Source: Pseudonocardia sp. (GTDB taxonomy: Bacteria; Actinomycetota; Actinomycetes; Mycobacteriales; Pseudonocardiaceae). Taken from it: a stretch of 35,648 bases of DNA. The notes beneath the pieces are model-generated. The model was not told where the DNA came from. It did no database searches and was given only the letters and a program-made list of their open reading frames with translations. The position numbers and the translations under genes were made by a program. Position 1 is the stretch's first letter. Each line of letters starts with the position of its first letter. Location: NCBI GenBank assembly GCA_025869365.1, contig JAOZVV010000131.1, positions 1-35,648 of the forward strand, read 5' to 3'. Shown piece by piece: positions 1 to 9,922 of the stretch.

Positions 1-9
1 CACAGCAGC

Positions 10-40
10 GGCCCCGGACGCGGAGAGCGCGTCCGGGGCC
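10..40 (-). terminator. gltBD terminator hairpin
   Basis: A perfect 13-bp inverted repeat (GGCCCCGGACGCG at 10-22 and its complement at 28-40) with a 5-nt loop lies 21 bases beyond the gltD stop codon. It is GC-rich without a U tract, as is usual for high-GC actinobacteria. It could also stop transcription arriving from the other side, since the stem is symmetric. Confidence 0.75.
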
Positions 41-61
41 TCTGCGAGGGATGCCTACGGC

Positions 62-1513
62 TCAGGCGATCTGGCGGTCGCTCGGGTCGATCGGGCGCGG
101 CAGGAAGTCCCGGCCCGTCAGGTAGGTGTCCACCCCCGCGGCGGCCGAGCGGCCCTCCGCGATCGCCCACACGATCAGGGACTGGCCGCGGCCCATGTCC
201 CCGGCCACGAACACGCCGTCGACGCTGGTCATGTAGCTCGTGTCCCGCGAGACGTTGCCGCGCTCGTCGAGGGCGACGTCGAGGTCCGTGAGCAGCTTGC
301 CCTTCTCCGGCCCCACGAAGCCCATCGCCAGCAGCACGAGGTCCGCCGGGATCTCCCGCTCGGTGCCGGGCACCGCGTCGAAGCCCTTCTCGCCCCGGGT
401 GACCTCGACCAGCCGCAGGGCCTTGATGCGGCCCTCGCCGTCGTCGACGAACTCGGTGGTGTTGACGGCGTAGAGCCGCTCCCCGCCCTCCTCGTGCGCG
501 GACGCGACCCGGTAGACCATCGGGTACGTCGGCCAGGGCATGCCCTCGGTCCGGTGCTCCGGCGGCTGCGGCATGATCTCCAGCTGCGTCACCGAGGCGG
601 CGCCCTGGCGGTGCGAGGTGCCGAGGCAGTCCGCCCCGGTGTCGCCGCCGCCGATGATCACCACGTGCTTGCCCTCGGCGGTGATCTTCGGGGCGTCGAT
701 GTCGCCCTGCTGCACGTGGTTGGCCCACGGCAGGAACTCCATCGCCTGGTAGATGCCCTCGAGGTCCCGTCCCGGCACGGGGATGTCCCGCCAGGCCGTG
801 GCCCCCGCGGCGAGGACGACGGCGTCGTACTCCTCGCGAAGCTGCTCCGCGGTGACGTCCGTGCCCACGTCCACCGAGGCGCGGAAGTGCGTGCCCTCGG
901 CCTGCATCTGGGCGAGGCGGCGGTCCAGCCGGGACTTCTCCATCTTGAACTCGGGGATGCCGTAGCGGAGCAGCCCGCCGATGCGGTCCGCCCGCTCGAA
1001 CACGACGACGTCGTGCCCGGCCCGGGTGAGCTGCTGCGCGGCGGCGAGGCCCGACGGCCCGGACCCGACGACGGCGACCTTCTTGCCGGTCTTCGTCTCG
1101 GCGGGCTGCGGCGAGACCCAGCCCTCGTCCCAGGCCCGGTCGATGATCTCGATCTCGACCTGCTTGATGGTGACGGCGTCGTTGTTGATCGCCAGCACGC
1201 ACGCGGCCTCGCACGGGGCGGGGCACAGCGTCCCGGTGAACTCCGGGAAGTTGTTCGTGGCGTGCAGCCGCTCGGTGGCCTCGCGCCAGTCCTTGCGCCA
1301 CACGAGGTCGTTCCACTCGGGGATCAGGTTCCCCAGCGGACAGCCCTGGTGACAGAACGGGATGCCGCAGTTCATACAGCGCCCGGCCTGCTTCTCCAAC
1401 CGGTCGTGCGGGAAGTCCTCGTAGACCTCGCGCCAGTCCATCAGGCGCAGGTCCACGGGCCGGCGCTTCGGGTTCTCACGCGGGGTGGTCAGGAAGCCCT
1501 TCGGATCAGCCAT
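62..1513 (-). CDS. gltD: Glutamate synthase (NADPH) small subunit
   Basis: 483 aa, normal length for GltD. This subunit passes electrons from NADPH through FAD and 4Fe-4S clusters to the large subunit, which makes two glutamates from glutamine and 2-oxoglutarate. The N-terminal cysteine clusters ([14 protein letters not shown] at about 46-59 and [10 protein letters not shown] at about 96-105) are the Fe-S ligands. An FAD-binding GSGPSG motif follows near residue 151, an NADPH-binding GGGDTG near 290, and a second FAD motif (GDMGRGQS) near 438. The ATG start overlaps the end of gltB by 8 bp, so the two are translated together from one mRNA. The identification is secure. Confidence 0.97.
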   Translation of the reverse strand: MADPKGFLTTPRENPKRRPVDLRLMDWREVYEDFPHDRLEKQAGRCMNCGIPFCHQGCPLGNLIPEWNDLVWRKDWREATERLHATNNFPEFTGTLCPAPCEAACVLAINNDAVTIKQVEIEIIDRAWDEGWVSPQPAETKTGKKVAVVGSGPSGLAAAQQLTRAGHDVVVFERADRIGGLLRYGIPEFKMEKSRLDRRLAQMQAEGTHFRASVDVGTDVTAEQLREEYDAVVLAAGATAWRDIPVPGRDLEGIYQAMEFLPWANHVQQGDIDAPKITAEGKHVVIIGGGDTGADCLGTSHRQGAASVTQLEIMPQPPEHRTEGMPWPTYPMVYRVASAHEEGGERLYAVNTTEFVDDGEGRIKALRLVEVTRGEKGFDAVPGTEREIPADLVLLAMGFVGPEKGKLLTDLDVALDERGNVSRDTSYMTSVDGVFVAGDMGRGQSLIVWAIAEGRSAAAGVDTYLTGRDFLPRPIDPSDRQIA

Positions 1514-4500
1514 GCGACGCCTCCATGATCGCCTCGTTCACGTCCCGACCGTCCTTCTCCGCCTGCTCGCGGGCCTGCAGGACACGCTTGTAGTCCTTCG
1601 GCATGACCTTGCCGAAGCGCTCCACCGCGGCGTCCCAGTCCGCCAGCAGCGCGTGCGCGACGGGGGAGTCGGTCTCGGCGTGGTGGGCCTCGACGGCCTC
1701 GCGCAGGAACTCGCGGTCCGCATCGTCGAGGGGGTCCAGGTCCACCATCTCGGGGTTGACCCGCTTGGCCAGGAAGTCATCGTCCGCGTGCAGGTCCAGC
1801 ACGTACGCGATGCCTCCGGACATGCCGGCCGCGAAGTTGCGCCCGACCTTGCCCAGGACGACGACCTTGCCGCCCGTCATGTACTCGCAGCCGTGGTCCC
1901 CCACGCCCTCGACGACCGCGACCGCGCCGGAGTTCCGGACGCAGAAGCGCTCACCGACGATGCCGCGGATGTACATCTCCCCGGACGTGGCCCCGTAGAG
2001 GATCACGTTGCCCGCGATGATGTTCTCCTCGGCCGCGAACGGCGCCGAGGGGTCCGGCCGCAGGATGAGCCGGCCGCCGGAGAGGCCCTTGCCGAAGAAG
2101 TCGTTCGTGTCCCCGACCATCCGCAGCGTGATGCCCTTCGGCACGAACGCACCCAGGGACTGCCCGGCCGAGCCGGTCAGCGTGATGTCGATCGTGTCGT
2201 CCGGCAGGCCCTCGCGGCCCCACTTCCGGGTCAGCTCGTAGCCGAGCATGGTGCCCACGGTCCGGTTGACGTTGCGGACCGGCAGGTCGAGGCGGACCTT
2301 GTCGCCGGAGCGCAGCGCACCCTCGGCCAGCTGGATCATGGTGTTGTCCAGCGCCCGCTCCAGGCCGTGGTCCTGGCTCCGCGTGCGGTGCCGGCTGGCC
2401 CCCTCGGGGATCTCCGGGGTGTGGAAGACCGGGCTCAGGTCCAGGCCCTCGGTCTTCCAGTGGTGCACCACGGCGTCGGTGTCCAGCAGTTCCGCGTGCC
2501 CGACGGCCTCCTCGATGGTCCGGAAGCCGAGCTGCGCCAGGTACTCGCGCACCTCCTCGGCGACGAACCGCATGAAGTTGACGACGTACTCGGGCCGCCC
2601 GTCGAACTTCTCGCGCAGCACCGGGTTCTGCGTCGCGACGCCGACCGGGCACGTGTCCAGGTGGCAGACGCGCATCATGATGCATCCGGACACCACGAGC
2701 GGCGCGGTCGCGAAGCCGTACTCCTCGGCCCCGAGCAGGGCCGCGATGACGACGTCCCGGCCGGTCTTGAGCTGCCCGTCGGTCTGTACGACGATCCGGT
2801 CCCGCAGGTTGTTCGCCAGCAGCGTCTGCTGGGTCTCGGCCAGGCCGAGCTCCCAGGGACCGCCCGCGTGCTTGATCGAGCTCAGCGGCGACGCACCCGT
2901 CCCGCCGTCGTGCCCGGAGATGAGCACGACGTCGGAGTAGGCCTTCGCGACGCCCGCCGCGACGGTCCCGACGCCCAGCTGGCTGACCAGCTTGACGTGG
3001 ATCCGGGCCTTCGGGTTGGCGTTCTTCAGGTCGTGGATGAGCTGCTTGATGTCCTCGATCGAGTAGATGTCGTGGTGCGGCGGCGGCGAGATGAGCCCGA
3101 CGCCGGGCGTGGAGTACCGGGTCGTCGCGATCCACGGGTAGACCTTGCTGCCGGGCAGCTGGCCGCCCTCGCCGGGCTTGGCGCCCTGCGCGATCTTGAT
3201 CTGGATGTCGTCCGCGTTGACCAGGTACTCGCTGGTGACGCCGAAGCGCCCCGACGCGACCTGCTTCACCGCGCTGCGCCGGCTGTCGCCGTTCGCGTCC
3301 GGGGTGAAGCGGTCCGGGTCCTCGCCGCCCTCACCCGTGTTCGACCGGGCGCCGAGGCGGTTCATCGCGATGGCGAGGGTCTGGTGCATCTCCTGGCTGA
3401 TCGAGCCGTAGGAGATGGCCCCGGTGCCGAAGCGCTTCACGATCGACTCGACCGGCTCGACCTCGTCGATCGAGATGGGCTGGCGGGCACCCTCCTTGAA
3501 GGTGAAGAGCCCGCGCAGCGTCATCAGCCGCTTCGCCTGGTCGTCGACGGCCTTCGTGTACTCCTTGAAGATCTCGTACCGGCCGGAGCGGGTCGAGTGC
3601 TGGAGCTTGAAGACGGTCTGCGGGTTGAACAGGTGCAGCTCGCCCTCGCGGCGCCACTGGTACTCCCCGCCGGTGCTGAGCGCGCGGTGGCTGGCCCGGG
3701 TGTTGTCCGACGGGAAGGCCCGGCGGTGGTGCTGGAGGGCCTCCTCGGCGAGCACATCGAAGCCGACGCCGCCGAGACGCGAGGTGGTGCCGGCGAAGCA
3801 GCTGTCCACGACCTCCTTGCCGAGCCCGACCGCCTCGAAGATCTGCGCGCCGGTGTAGGAGGCGACGGTGGAGATGCCCATCTTGGACATCGTCTTGCGC
3901 ACGCCCTTGCCCAGCGCTTTGACCAGGTTCTTCGCCGCCGTCTTCGGGTCCACGGGGATGTCCCCGCGCTCGGCGAGGTCCTCGACCGTGGCCATCGCCA
4001 GGTACGGGTTGACCGCGGACGCGCCGTAGCCGAGCAGGAGCGCGATGTGGTGCACCTCGCGGGCGTCCCCGGACTCGACGATCAGGCCGACCTGGGTGCG
4101 GGTCCGCTCGCGCACCAGGTGGTGGTGCACGGCCCCGGTGAGCAGCAGCGACGGGATCGGCGCGTACTCCGGCCCGATGCCGCGGCTGGACAGCACGATC
4201 AGCCGGGCGCCGTCCGCGATCGCCTCGGAGACCTCCCCGCGGATCTCCTGCAGCCGCCGGATCATGCCCTCGCCGCCGTCGGCCGCGAGGAACACGCCCT
4301 TGACGGTGTAGGTGGCGAAGCCGGGCAGGTCCCCGTCGTCGTTGATGTGCACGATCTTCGCCAGGTCGTCGTTGCCGAGGACCGGGAAGGGCAGCACGAT
4401 GCGCCGGCAGTTCGCGGGGCCGGCGTCGAGCAGGTTCTGCTCCGGACCCAGCAGCGAGCGCAGCGAGGTGACGAGCTCCTCGCGGATCGCGTCCAGCGGC

Positions 4501-6092
4501 GGGTTCGTGATCTGCGCGAACAGCTGGATGAAGTAGTCGTAGAGCTGGCGCGGCTTCTCCGAGATGAAGGCGAGCGGCGCGTCGTTGCCCATCGAGCCGA
4601 TGGGCTCGGCACCGGAGGTCGCCATCGGCTTGAGCAGGAGGGTGAGCTCCTCCTCGGTGTAGCCGAAGGACTGCTGGCGAAGCGTGAGCTCGGTGCTCTT
4701 CGGGATCTCGCGCTGGCGCTCGGGCAGCTCCTCGAGCTTGAGCCGACCCGCGTGCAGCCAGTCCTGGTACGGCAGCGCGGCGGCGAGCTCGCCCTTGATC
4801 TCCTCGTCCGCGACGATCTTCCCGGCCTCGGTGTCCACCAGGAACATGCGGCCCGGCTCGAGCCGGCCCTTACGGATGATCTTCGACGGCTCGACGTCCA
4901 GGACGCCGACCTCCGAGGCCAGCACGACCATGCCGTCCTCGGTCAGCCACCAGCGGGCGGGGCGCAGGCCGTTGCGGTCCAGGACCGCGCCGATCTGGGT
5001 GCCGTCGGTGAAGGCGACGAGCGCCGGGCCGTCCCACGGCTCCATCAGGTTGGAGTGGAACTCGTAGAAGGCGCGCCGCGACTCGTCCATCTCGGCGTGG
5101 TTCTCCCACGCCTCCGGGATCATCATCAGCACGGCGTGGGGCAGGGAGCGGCCCGAGAGGTGCAGCAGCTCCAGCACCTCGTCGAACGTCGCCGAGTCCG
5201 AGGCGTCCGGGGTGACGATCGGGACCAGCCGGTCCAGGTTGCCCGGCAGCACCTCGGAGGAGAGCAGCGCCTCGCGCGCCTTCATCCAGTTCCGGTTGCC
5301 ACGCAGGGTGTTGATCTCACCGTTGTGCGCGACGTAGCGGTACGGGTGGGCCAGCGGCCACGCGGGGAACGTGTTCGTGGAGAACCGCGAGTGCACCACG
5401 GCGAGCGCGCTGGTGACCCGGCGGTCCGACAGGTCCGGGTAGAACGCCTCGACCTGCGGCTCCGCGAGCATGCCCTTGTAGACGATGGTCCGCGGGGACA
5501 GGCTCGGGAAGTAGACGCCGGTGGTGTGCTCGACCCGCTTGCGCAGGCAGAACGTGCGGCGCTCGAGCTCGATACCGGTGGGCGGCGGCTTCACGATGCC
5601 GGTCTCGATGCCGGCGACGAACAGCTGGCGGAAACCGGGCATCGCGGCCAGGGCGCTCGGGCCCAGGTCCGCCTTCTCGGGGTCCGTGGGCAGCTCGCGC
5701 CAGCCGAGCACGCGGAGGTTCTCCTCCACGGCGAGCTCGTTGATGCGCTCGACGGCCTTCGCGGCCTCGCGCTCGTCCTGCGGGAGGAACGCGATGCCGG
5801 TGGCGTACGCGCCCTCCTCGGGCAGGTCGAAGTCCGTGACGGCGCGGTAGAACTCGTCCGGCACCTGGATCAGGATGCCCGCACCGTCGCCGGTGTTCTC
5901 CTCCGCGCCGCGGGCCCCGCGATGCTCGAGGCGCAGCAGCGCGGTCAGGGCCTTCTGCACGATGCCGTGGTCCCGGCGACCTTTGAGGTCGGCGACCATC
6001 GCGACGCCACAGGCGTCGTGCTCGTGGTCCGGGGAGTAGAGACCGTCCCGCGTGATCTGCTCACGCATGGTCGGGTCGTTGGTCGCAGCCAA
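1506..6092 (-). CDS. gltB: Glutamate synthase (NADPH) large subunit
   Basis: 1528 aa, full length. The start chosen is TTG at 6092, because a strong AGGAGG lies about 6 nt upstream; the next in-frame ATG is eight codons in. The short propeptide ends before Cys28 (HDACGV), the N-terminal nucleophile of the class II amidotransferase domain that releases ammonia from glutamine. The central and FMN domains follow, with the 3Fe-4S ligands visible as C-x5-C-x4-C in [16 protein letters not shown]. The C-terminal glycine-rich region fits the GXGXG beta-helix that closes the ammonia tunnel. It acts in cytoplasmic ammonium assimilation with glutamine synthetase. It is the first gene of the gltB-gltD operon. 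Confidence 0.97.
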   Translation of the reverse strand: MAATNDPTMREQITRDGLYSPDHEHDACGVAMVADLKGRRDHGIVQKALTALLRLEHRGARGAEENTGDGAGILIQVPDEFYRAVTDFDLPEEGAYATGIAFLPQDEREAAKAVERINELAVEENLRVLGWRELPTDPEKADLGPSALAAMPGFRQLFVAGIETGIVKPPPTGIELERRTFCLRKRVEHTTGVYFPSLSPRTIVYKGMLAEPQVEAFYPDLSDRRVTSALAVVHSRFSTNTFPAWPLAHPYRYVAHNGEINTLRGNRNWMKAREALLSSEVLPGNLDRLVPIVTPDASDSATFDEVLELLHLSGRSLPHAVLMMIPEAWENHAEMDESRRAFYEFHSNLMEPWDGPALVAFTDGTQIGAVLDRNGLRPARWWLTEDGMVVLASEVGVLDVEPSKIIRKGRLEPGRMFLVDTEAGKIVADEEIKGELAAALPYQDWLHAGRLKLEELPERQREIPKSTELTLRQQSFGYTEEELTLLLKPMATSGAEPIGSMGNDAPLAFISEKPRQLYDYFIQLFAQITNPPLDAIREELVTSLRSLLGPEQNLLDAGPANCRRIVLPFPVLGNDDLAKIVHINDDGDLPGFATYTVKGVFLAADGGEGMIRRLQEIRGEVSEAIADGARLIVLSSRGIGPEYAPIPSLLLTGAVHHHLVRERTRTQVGLIVESGDAREVHHIALLLGYGASAVNPYLAMATVEDLAERGDIPVDPKTAAKNLVKALGKGVRKTMSKMGISTVASYTGAQIFEAVGLGKEVVDSCFAGTTSRLGGVGFDVLAEEALQHHRRAFPSDNTRASHRALSTGGEYQWRREGELHLFNPQTVFKLQHSTRSGRYEIFKEYTKAVDDQAKRLMTLRGLFTFKEGARQPISIDEVEPVESIVKRFGTGAISYGSISQEMHQTLAIAMNRLGARSNTGEGGEDPDRFTPDANGDSRRSAVKQVASGRFGVTSEYLVNADDIQIKIAQGAKPGEGGQLPGSKVYPWIATTRYSTPGVGLISPPPHHDIYSIEDIKQLIHDLKNANPKARIHVKLVSQLGVGTVAAGVAKAYSDVVLISGHDGGTGASPLSSIKHAGGPWELGLAETQQTLLANNLRDRIVVQTDGQLKTGRDVVIAALLGAEEYGFATAPLVVSGCIMMRVCHLDTCPVGVATQNPVLREKFDGRPEYVVNFMRFVAEEVREYLAQLGFRTIEEAVGHAELLDTDAVVHHWKTEGLDLSPVFHTPEIPEGASRHRTRSQDHGLERALDNTMIQLAEGALRSGDKVRLDLPVRNVNRTVGTMLGYELTRKWGREGLPDDTIDITLTGSAGQSLGAFVPKGITLRMVGDTNDFFGKGLSGGRLILRPDPSAPFAAEENIIAGNVILYGATSGEMYIRGIVGERFCVRNSGAVAVVEGVGDHGCEYMTGGKVVVLGKVGRNFAAGMSGGIAYVLDLHADDDFLAKRVNPEMVDLDPLDDADREFLREAVEAHHAETDSPVAHALLADWDAAVERFGKVMPKDYKRVLQAREQAEKDGRDVNEAIMEASHG

Positions 6093-6198
6093 CAGCTCCT
6101 CCTGTCGTCTCGGTGCACCCCGACGTGTCGCATCGGGACGACGTGGATCCCTCGGGTCTCCCCGGGCCGAGGTGGCCCGGAAGAGCCCGGAGGGCTCC

Positions 6199-6227
6199 AG
6201 TTTACTTCCGATGCGTCCGCCGGATCA
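6199..6227 (-). promoter_or_regulatory. Candidate gltB promoter
   Basis: On the minus strand a TAAACT -10 box (6199-6204) sits 17 bp downstream of TGATCC (6222-6227), a weak -35. Transcription would start near 6192, giving a leader of about 100 nt before the TTG of gltB. Assigned by eye from the TANNNT consensus and spacing only. Confidence 0.4.
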
Positions 6228-6412
6228 TTGTGGTGCTGGTCCGCTCGGGTGCACCGTTCGGACCGGTCGTTGCGCCGGGTTGGGATGGTGATCCGGACAC
6301 ACGTGTCTCGACCGGGGGTAATGGTGCGGCCCCGGCCCTTCCGTTGCACGGTGCGACCGCGCGCGGCATCGGGCGCGGTCTCTCGCCGCAGAGAGTCGCA
6401 CGCGAGGGCGGC

Positions 6413-6428
6413 GTAACGCCAGAGAAAG
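6413..6428 (+). promoter_or_regulatory. Possible GlnR-like half-site pair
   Basis: GTAAC, 6 nt, GAAAG resembles one a/b pair of the actinobacterial nitrogen regulator GlnR (GTnAC-n6-GaAAC). It lies between gltB and the FhuF-like gene, which makes nitrogen control plausible. Only one pair is seen and chance occurrence is likely, so confidence is low. Confidence 0.2.
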
Positions 6429-6610
6429 ACCCGATGACGGGGGTGACCTGCGCCTGGATGGCGGTACCCGACCCCTCCTCAGGGGTGGGTGGACGTCCTC
6501 GAACGCTCTGCGTGTGACGTCCGACGCTCACTCGATCAGATGAATGTGACGTACGCCGGTGCCACTGCGTCGCGACGCGCGGGCGGGCTCGACCGGGGAG
6601 ACTCCGGGCC

Positions 6611-7345
6611 ATGGACCCCCACCCGAGCGTGCGCCGCGCGCTCTCCGACGCCGCCCGGGTCGGACCGTTCTTCGAGATCGGCACGAACCCCGCGGAGGAG
6701 GCCGACCCCACATGGCGGCCCTTCCGGGCGCTCGTCGAGGACCCGGAGCCGCTGCGGGCCCGGATCGCGCACGTGCGGGCGGTCCTCGGCGGACCCGCGG
6801 GCCCGGGCGCCGTCGAGCAGCGGGTGGCCGCCTCGATCGCCCTGCAGGGGCTCGCGGCGCGGCTGGTGTCCGGACCGCTGGCGGTCGCGGTGCTGCACGG
6901 GATCGTGCCCGCCGTCACGGCGGACGAACTGCACTGGCGCGTGTCGGCGACCGGTCCGTGGCCGCTCTGGCTGGCCGCGCCCGGGGAGGCCGCGGGGAAC
7001 CTCGCGGACCTGCTGGCGGACGAGCTGCTCGGACCGCTGGTCGACGCGGTGCGGGCCCAGGTCCCGGTCTCGGCGAGGGTGCTCCGCGGCAACGTCGCGT
7101 CCTCCGTCGCCGGGGCGAAGCGGGTGCTGGCCGCGGCGCGTCCCGACGCCGCGGACGCGGCGGCGCGGGTCGCCGGCGAGGTCCTGGAACACCCCCTGCT
7201 GGCCGGCACGGGCGAGCTGCTCCCGGCCGGGCCGCCGGACGTCGGCTGGAGCTTCCGGCGGCGGTCCTGCTGCCTGTACTACCGCGTGCCCGGCGGCGGG
7301 ACCTGCGGGGACTGCGTCCTCACCGGCCCGCCGCGGGGGCGGTGA
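6611..7345 (+). CDS. FhuF-like (2Fe-2S)-binding protein
   Basis: 244 aa. The C-terminus carries CC-x10-C-x2-C (SCCLYYRVPGGGTCGDC), the unusual 2Fe-2S ligand pattern of FhuF ferric-siderophore reductases and their relatives. The rest is alanine- and leucine-rich, without membrane segments, consistent with a cytoplasmic protein. FhuF family members reduce ferric iron held by hydroxamate siderophores, but no siderophore or transport gene is adjacent, so the substrate is unknown. The ATG at 6611 is preceded by a GGGGA stretch at 6594-6598. The gene converges on the Asp23 gene, with only 3 bases between the stop codons and no terminator visible between them. Confidence 0.8.
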   Translation: MDPHPSVRRALSDAARVGPFFEIGTNPAEEADPTWRPFRALVEDPEPLRARIAHVRAVLGGPAGPGAVEQRVAASIALQGLAARLVSGPLAVAVLHGIVPAVTADELHWRVSATGPWPLWLAAPGEAAGNLADLLADELLGPLVDAVRAQVPVSARVLRGNVASSVAGAKRVLAAARPDAADAAARVAGEVLEHPLLAGTGELLPAGPPDVGWSFRRRSCCLYYRVPGGGTCGDCVLTGPPRGR

Positions 7346-7348
7346 GGA

Positions 7349-7741
7349 TCAGATCAGGACGTCCGCGATCGTGACCCGCACCGTCACCTGCAGGCCGGTG
7401 TAGGCGCCGACCTCGGCCGAGACCGCGCGCTGCACCGCGGCGGCGAGGTCCCGGCAGTTGTGCCCGAGCCGCGTGAGCACGGTCAGCGACACGTCGGCGT
7501 GTCCGCCCTCGACGACCGCCGTGGCGCCGTCCGCCGGGAGCGTGTCGCGCTGCTGGCCGAACACCGTCCCGGCCACCCCGAGCAGGGCCTGTGTGAGGTC
7601 CGGTCGCAGGCCCGCGACACCGGGCACGCCCCGCGCCGCCCGCGCGGCGAGCCTGGCGACCACGAGGTCCCCCACGTGCAGCGTCGTCCTCGGGGCCGCC
7701 CCCGGGGTCGTCCTCGGGGTCGCGCCCGGGGTCGCGCTCAC
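7349..7741 (-). CDS. Asp23/Gls24 family envelope stress protein
   Basis: 130 aa. The segment from about residue 21 (LHVGDLVVARLAARAARGV) to the end matches the Asp23/Gls24 pattern: an N-terminal helix, a GVAGL turn, then alternating strands ending LQVTVRVTIADVLI. Asp23 of Staphylococcus is an abundant membrane-associated protein induced by alkaline and envelope stress. The GTG start at 7741 overlaps the stop of the upstream gene (GTGA, 7738-7741), so it is translationally coupled to it. It is the third gene of the sigma factor operon. The reading frame stays open further upstream, but that part is antisense-like and overlaps the neighbour, so the GTG is preferred. Confidence 0.8.
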   Translation of the reverse strand: MSATPGATPRTTPGAAPRTTLHVGDLVVARLAARAARGVPGVAGLRPDLTQALLGVAGTVFGQQRDTLPADGATAVVEGGHADVSLTVLTRLGHNCRDLAAAVQRAVSAEVGAYTGLQVTVRVTIADVLI

Positions 7742-8322
7742 GGCTCGTCCCACAGGTCCACGACGGTGATGTCCACCCGGGCCACCGGCGCCCCGAGCGC
7801 CTGCTCCCCGGCGGCGACGACCATCTGCCGCACCCGGGCCGTCACCGAGGCCAGATCGACGCCGAACCGCGCGGTCACGGTGATGGCCACGGTGAGGTGG
7901 ACGCCGTCCTGTTCGATCCGGCAGCTCCGGGCCCGCATCCCGTCCATCCGGTCCACGGCGTGGCGCAGCACCCGCGCGGCGGCGGGCCGGGAGAGCCGGG
8001 CAGGGCCGGCGGGGGAGTCCAGGGCCAGCAGGTCCTGCGGGCGGAGCTCGGCGGTGACCGTGTCCAGCACGGCCTCCATCACCGTGTCCATCAGCGACGG
8101 GGGCGGGAGCGGCTGCTCCTGGGCCATCCGGTGCACGACGCCGTCCAGCCCGTGCGCGTCCGCGATGGCCGCGGCGCAGTGCGGGCAGCCGCGTTCGTGC
8201 TCGTCCAGCATGCCGTCGGCGGCGTGGTCCCACACGACGGCGGCGTCCCGGCCGCAGGCCAGCGGTTCGATCTGCTCGTCCGCACCGGGGCCCGTCGCGG
8301 CGGCGGAGGGGTCTAGCGCCAT
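7738..8322 (-). CDS. Putative ZAS anti-sigma/Asp23-like fusion protein
   Basis: 194 aa. The N-terminal part holds Cys23, His33 and a H-x3-C-x2-C motif (HERGCPHC, His42-Cys46-Cys49), which is the signature of zinc-binding anti-sigma (ZAS) proteins such as RsrA. Residues from about 75 to the end (LLALDSPAGPARLS ... ARVDITVVDLWDEP) look like an Asp23/Gls24-type domain. There is no membrane segment. It overlaps the sigma factor gene by 10 bp and the following Asp23 gene by 4 bp, so all three are coupled. The inferred role is to hold the sigma factor inactive and respond to an envelope or redox signal. The ZAS motif is seen directly; anti-sigma activity and the Asp23 assignment are inferred. Confidence 0.7.
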   Translation of the reverse strand: MALDPSAAATGPGADEQIEPLACGRDAAVVWDHAADGMLDEHERGCPHCAAAIADAHGLDGVVHRMAQEQPLPPPSLMDTVMEAVLDTVTAELRPQDLLALDSPAGPARLSRPAAARVLRHAVDRMDGMRARSCRIEQDGVHLTVAITVTARFGVDLASVTARVRQMVVAAGEQALGAPVARVDITVVDLWDEP

Positions 8323-9068
8323 GCGCGCATCACCTCCGCCAGCTCCTTGCGGGCGCGGTGGATACGTCCGCGGACCGCCGTCTCGGTCGCCCCCGTGATG
8401 TGGGCGATCTCGGTGTACCCCATGCCCTCGAGCTCCCGGAGCACCCAGCAGACCCGCTGCTCGTCCGGCAGCCGACCGAGCGCGGCCCGCAGCGCGGCCA
8501 TCCCGGCGTCGGCCTCCGCCGCCCGCTCGGGGCCGTCGGACCCGGGGCCCGCCAGCCGCTCCTCGCCGACCTCGTCGACGGGCAGGGCGGGCCTGCGCCG
8601 GCGCAGGAGGTCGAGGCAGCTGTTGGTCACGATGCGGTACATCCAGGTGGAGAAGGCCGCGTCCCGGTGGAACCGCGCGATCCTGCGCCAGGCGTCGAGC
8701 AACGCGTCCTGCAGGGCGTCCTCGGCGTCGGCCGGGTCGCCGACGATCCGCACCGCCACCCGGAAGAGCACCGCCTGGTGCCGGCGCGCGAGGACCTCGA
8801 ACGCCCGGACGTCACCTTCCTGGGCCCGGACGACGAGCGTCGCCTCGTCGAGCTCCTGCTCGGGCGGCGCGTCGGGGGCCGCGACCGGGGCGGACCGTGC
8901 CGCGGGGGGCACCCCCGGGCCTGCCGTGGAGCCCGGCACCGGGCGCGCGACCTGCGACGACGGGCGCGCGAGCGCCGCGTCGTCGGTCGGTCTGGTGGCG
9001 TGCACCGGTCTCCGCTCGGTCGTGCGTCGGGTCGGGAGTCCCCGGGCCGGACGGTTGAGGACCGGCAC
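8313..9068 (-). CDS. ECF-type RNA polymerase sigma factor (sigma-70 family)
   Basis: Up to 251 aa. Region 2 is clear (DEATLVVRAQEGDVRAF ... DAEDALQDALLDAWRRI ... FSTWMYRIVTNSCLDLLRRR), as is region 4 (ALGRLPDEQRVCWVLREL ... GYTEIAHITGATETAVRGR). The first 74 or so residues are Pro/Ala/Arg-rich and not conserved. The true start may be the GTG at 9005, which has GGAG four bases upstream and gives 230 aa; the long form starts at a GTG with a weak ribosome site. It heads an operon with the ZAS-Asp23 protein, its likely regulator, and Asp23. It is divergent from csbD, a classical general-stress target, so it may activate that gene. Confidence 0.9.
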   Translation of the reverse strand: MPVLNRPARGLPTRRTTERRPVHATRPTDDAALARPSSQVARPVPGSTAGPGVPPAARSAPVAAPDAPPEQELDEATLVVRAQEGDVRAFEVLARRHQAVLFRVAVRIVGDPADAEDALQDALLDAWRRIARFHRDAAFSTWMYRIVTNSCLDLLRRRRPALPVDEVGEERLAGPGSDGPERAAEADAGMAALRAALGRLPDEQRVCWVLRELEGMGYTEIAHITGATETAVRGRIHRARKELAEVMRAWR

Positions 9069-9155
9069 GACGGGGAAGCCCTTGCGCAGTGAGGCCGACG
9101 GTAGTCGCTCCGACGCCGTCGGTGCCCGCCGAAGTCACGTCCGACAGGAGAAACC

Positions 9156-9332
9156 GTGAGCACCAGCGACAAGTTCGACAACAAGACCCAGGAGCTCGCC
9201 GGCAAGGCGAAGGAGGGCGTCGGCAAGGCGACCGGCGACGAGGAGCTCGAGGCCGAGGGCCACAAGGACCAGGCCGTCGGGAACCTCAAGCAGGCCGGCG
9301 AGAAGGTCAAGGACGTGTTCAAGAAGAGCTGA
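9156..9332 (+). CDS. CsbD family stress protein
   Basis: 58 aa, start GTG at 9156 with ACAGGAG just upstream. The sequence is lysine/glutamate-rich with repeated GKAKEGVGKATGD and LKQAGEKVKD segments, typical of the CsbD family (small, hydrophilic, helical). In Bacillus csbD is a sigma-B dependent general stress gene; its molecular function is unknown. It is divergent from the ECF sigma operon and ends in its own terminator. Identification rests on length, composition and the characteristic repeats. Confidence 0.9.
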   Translation: MSTSDKFDNKTQELAGKAKEGVGKATGDEELEAEGHKDQAVGNLKQAGEKVKDVFKKS

Positions 9333-9347
9333 GGCTCCCGCACCGCG

Positions 9348-9379
9348 AGCGCCGCCCCGGACCCGTCCGGGGCGGCGCT
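9348..9379 (+). terminator. Terminator after csbD
   Basis: A perfect 14-bp stem (AGCGCCGCCCCGGA at 9348-9361 with its complement at 9366-9379) with a 4-nt CCCG loop begins 16 bases after the csbD stop codon and is followed by TCCGTG. Confidence 0.8.
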
Positions 9380-9409
9380 TCCGTGTCCGGGCGGTGCGGG
9401 ATGCGCCGG

Positions 9410-9424
9410 TAGGCTGCGGCCGTG
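9410..9424 (+). promoter_or_regulatory. Leaderless promoter of the 9422 gene
   Basis: TAGGCT (9410-9415) is followed after 6 nt by the GTG start at 9422, and no ribosome-binding sequence is present between the csbD terminator and the start. This is the TANNNT-N6-start layout of actinobacterial leaderless genes. Confidence 0.6.
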
Positions 9425-9718
9425 TCCCTCCCCGCCGATCCCCCAGACCGTGCGGGCGCCGTCGCGGCCGTCCTGCTCGCCCATCCCGGCGTCGCCCGGC
9501 TCGACGGCGGGCCCTTCGGCAGCATCGCCTCGCACCTGCCGGGTCGCCGCGTCGTCGGCGTCCGGCTCGGGATCGCGGGCGAGCCGGTCGAGATCGCGGT
9601 CGTCGCCCGCGCCGCGAGCGTTCCGCTGCCCCGGCTCCGCGACGAGCTCGCGGCGCTCGTCCGGGGGGTGCTCGGGGAGGTCGACGTCGAGGTGACGGTC
9701 GCGGACCTGGCGGGGTGA
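9422..9718 (+). CDS. Small Asp23-like conserved protein
   Basis: 98 aa. The order helix, GVARLDGGPFG turn, strand (RVVGVRLGI, VEIAVVARA), helix (PRLRDELAALVRGVLGE) and final strand (VDVEVTVADLAG) parallels the Asp23/Gls24 protein at 7349-7741, down to the closing V-T-V-AD. The similarity is by eye, so this is a probable divergent member rather than a firm assignment. Translation probably starts at the leaderless GTG. Its place beside csbD and the sigma/Asp23 operon suggests the same stress regulon. Confidence 0.6.
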   Translation: MSLPADPPDRAGAVAAVLLAHPGVARLDGGPFGSIASHLPGRRVVGVRLGIAGEPVEIAVVARAASVPLPRLRDELAALVRGVLGEVDVEVTVADLAG

Positions 9719-9786
9719 GCACCCCGCCGGTCGGGCACGGGGCGAGGTGCGCAAACCCACGTCGAACCCGCGGGCCCGGTCTCGCC

Positions 9787-9792
9787 TAGACT
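9787..9792 (+). promoter_or_regulatory. Candidate tig promoter -10
   Basis: TAGACT is the best -10 match in the 204-nt gap upstream of tig. It would give a leader of about 124 nt. No clear -35 is seen. Confidence 0.35.
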
Positions 9793-9922
9793 CGCCCGAG
9801 CACGTTTCGCCGACGCCGGTCCGAGCCGGCCGTCGCGGCGCGTTCCGCGTCCCCGCGCACAGCGGGCCGCACAGGCGCACGCCGCAGGACCATTGCCCGA
9901 AAGCAGTCCGAGGAGTTCCACC

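Larger units (their letters stand above)
6093..6610. other. Non-coding gap between gltB and the FhuF-like gene
   Basis: No convincing gene lies in these 518 bases; the reading frames crossing them are antisense extensions. Visible signals are the gltB promoter candidate, a possible GlnR-type pair of half-sites (GTAAC-N6-GAAAG at 6413-6428), and a small hairpin ACCCCT-CCTC-AGGGGT at 6471-6486. The region must hold the divergent promoters of gltB and the 6611 gene. Confidence 0.6.

Noticed and set aside
1485..6416. 1643-aa plus-strand reading frame opposite gltB
   Set aside because: Arg/Val/Leu/Asp-rich shadow of a high-GC gene; gltB on the other strand is unmistakable.
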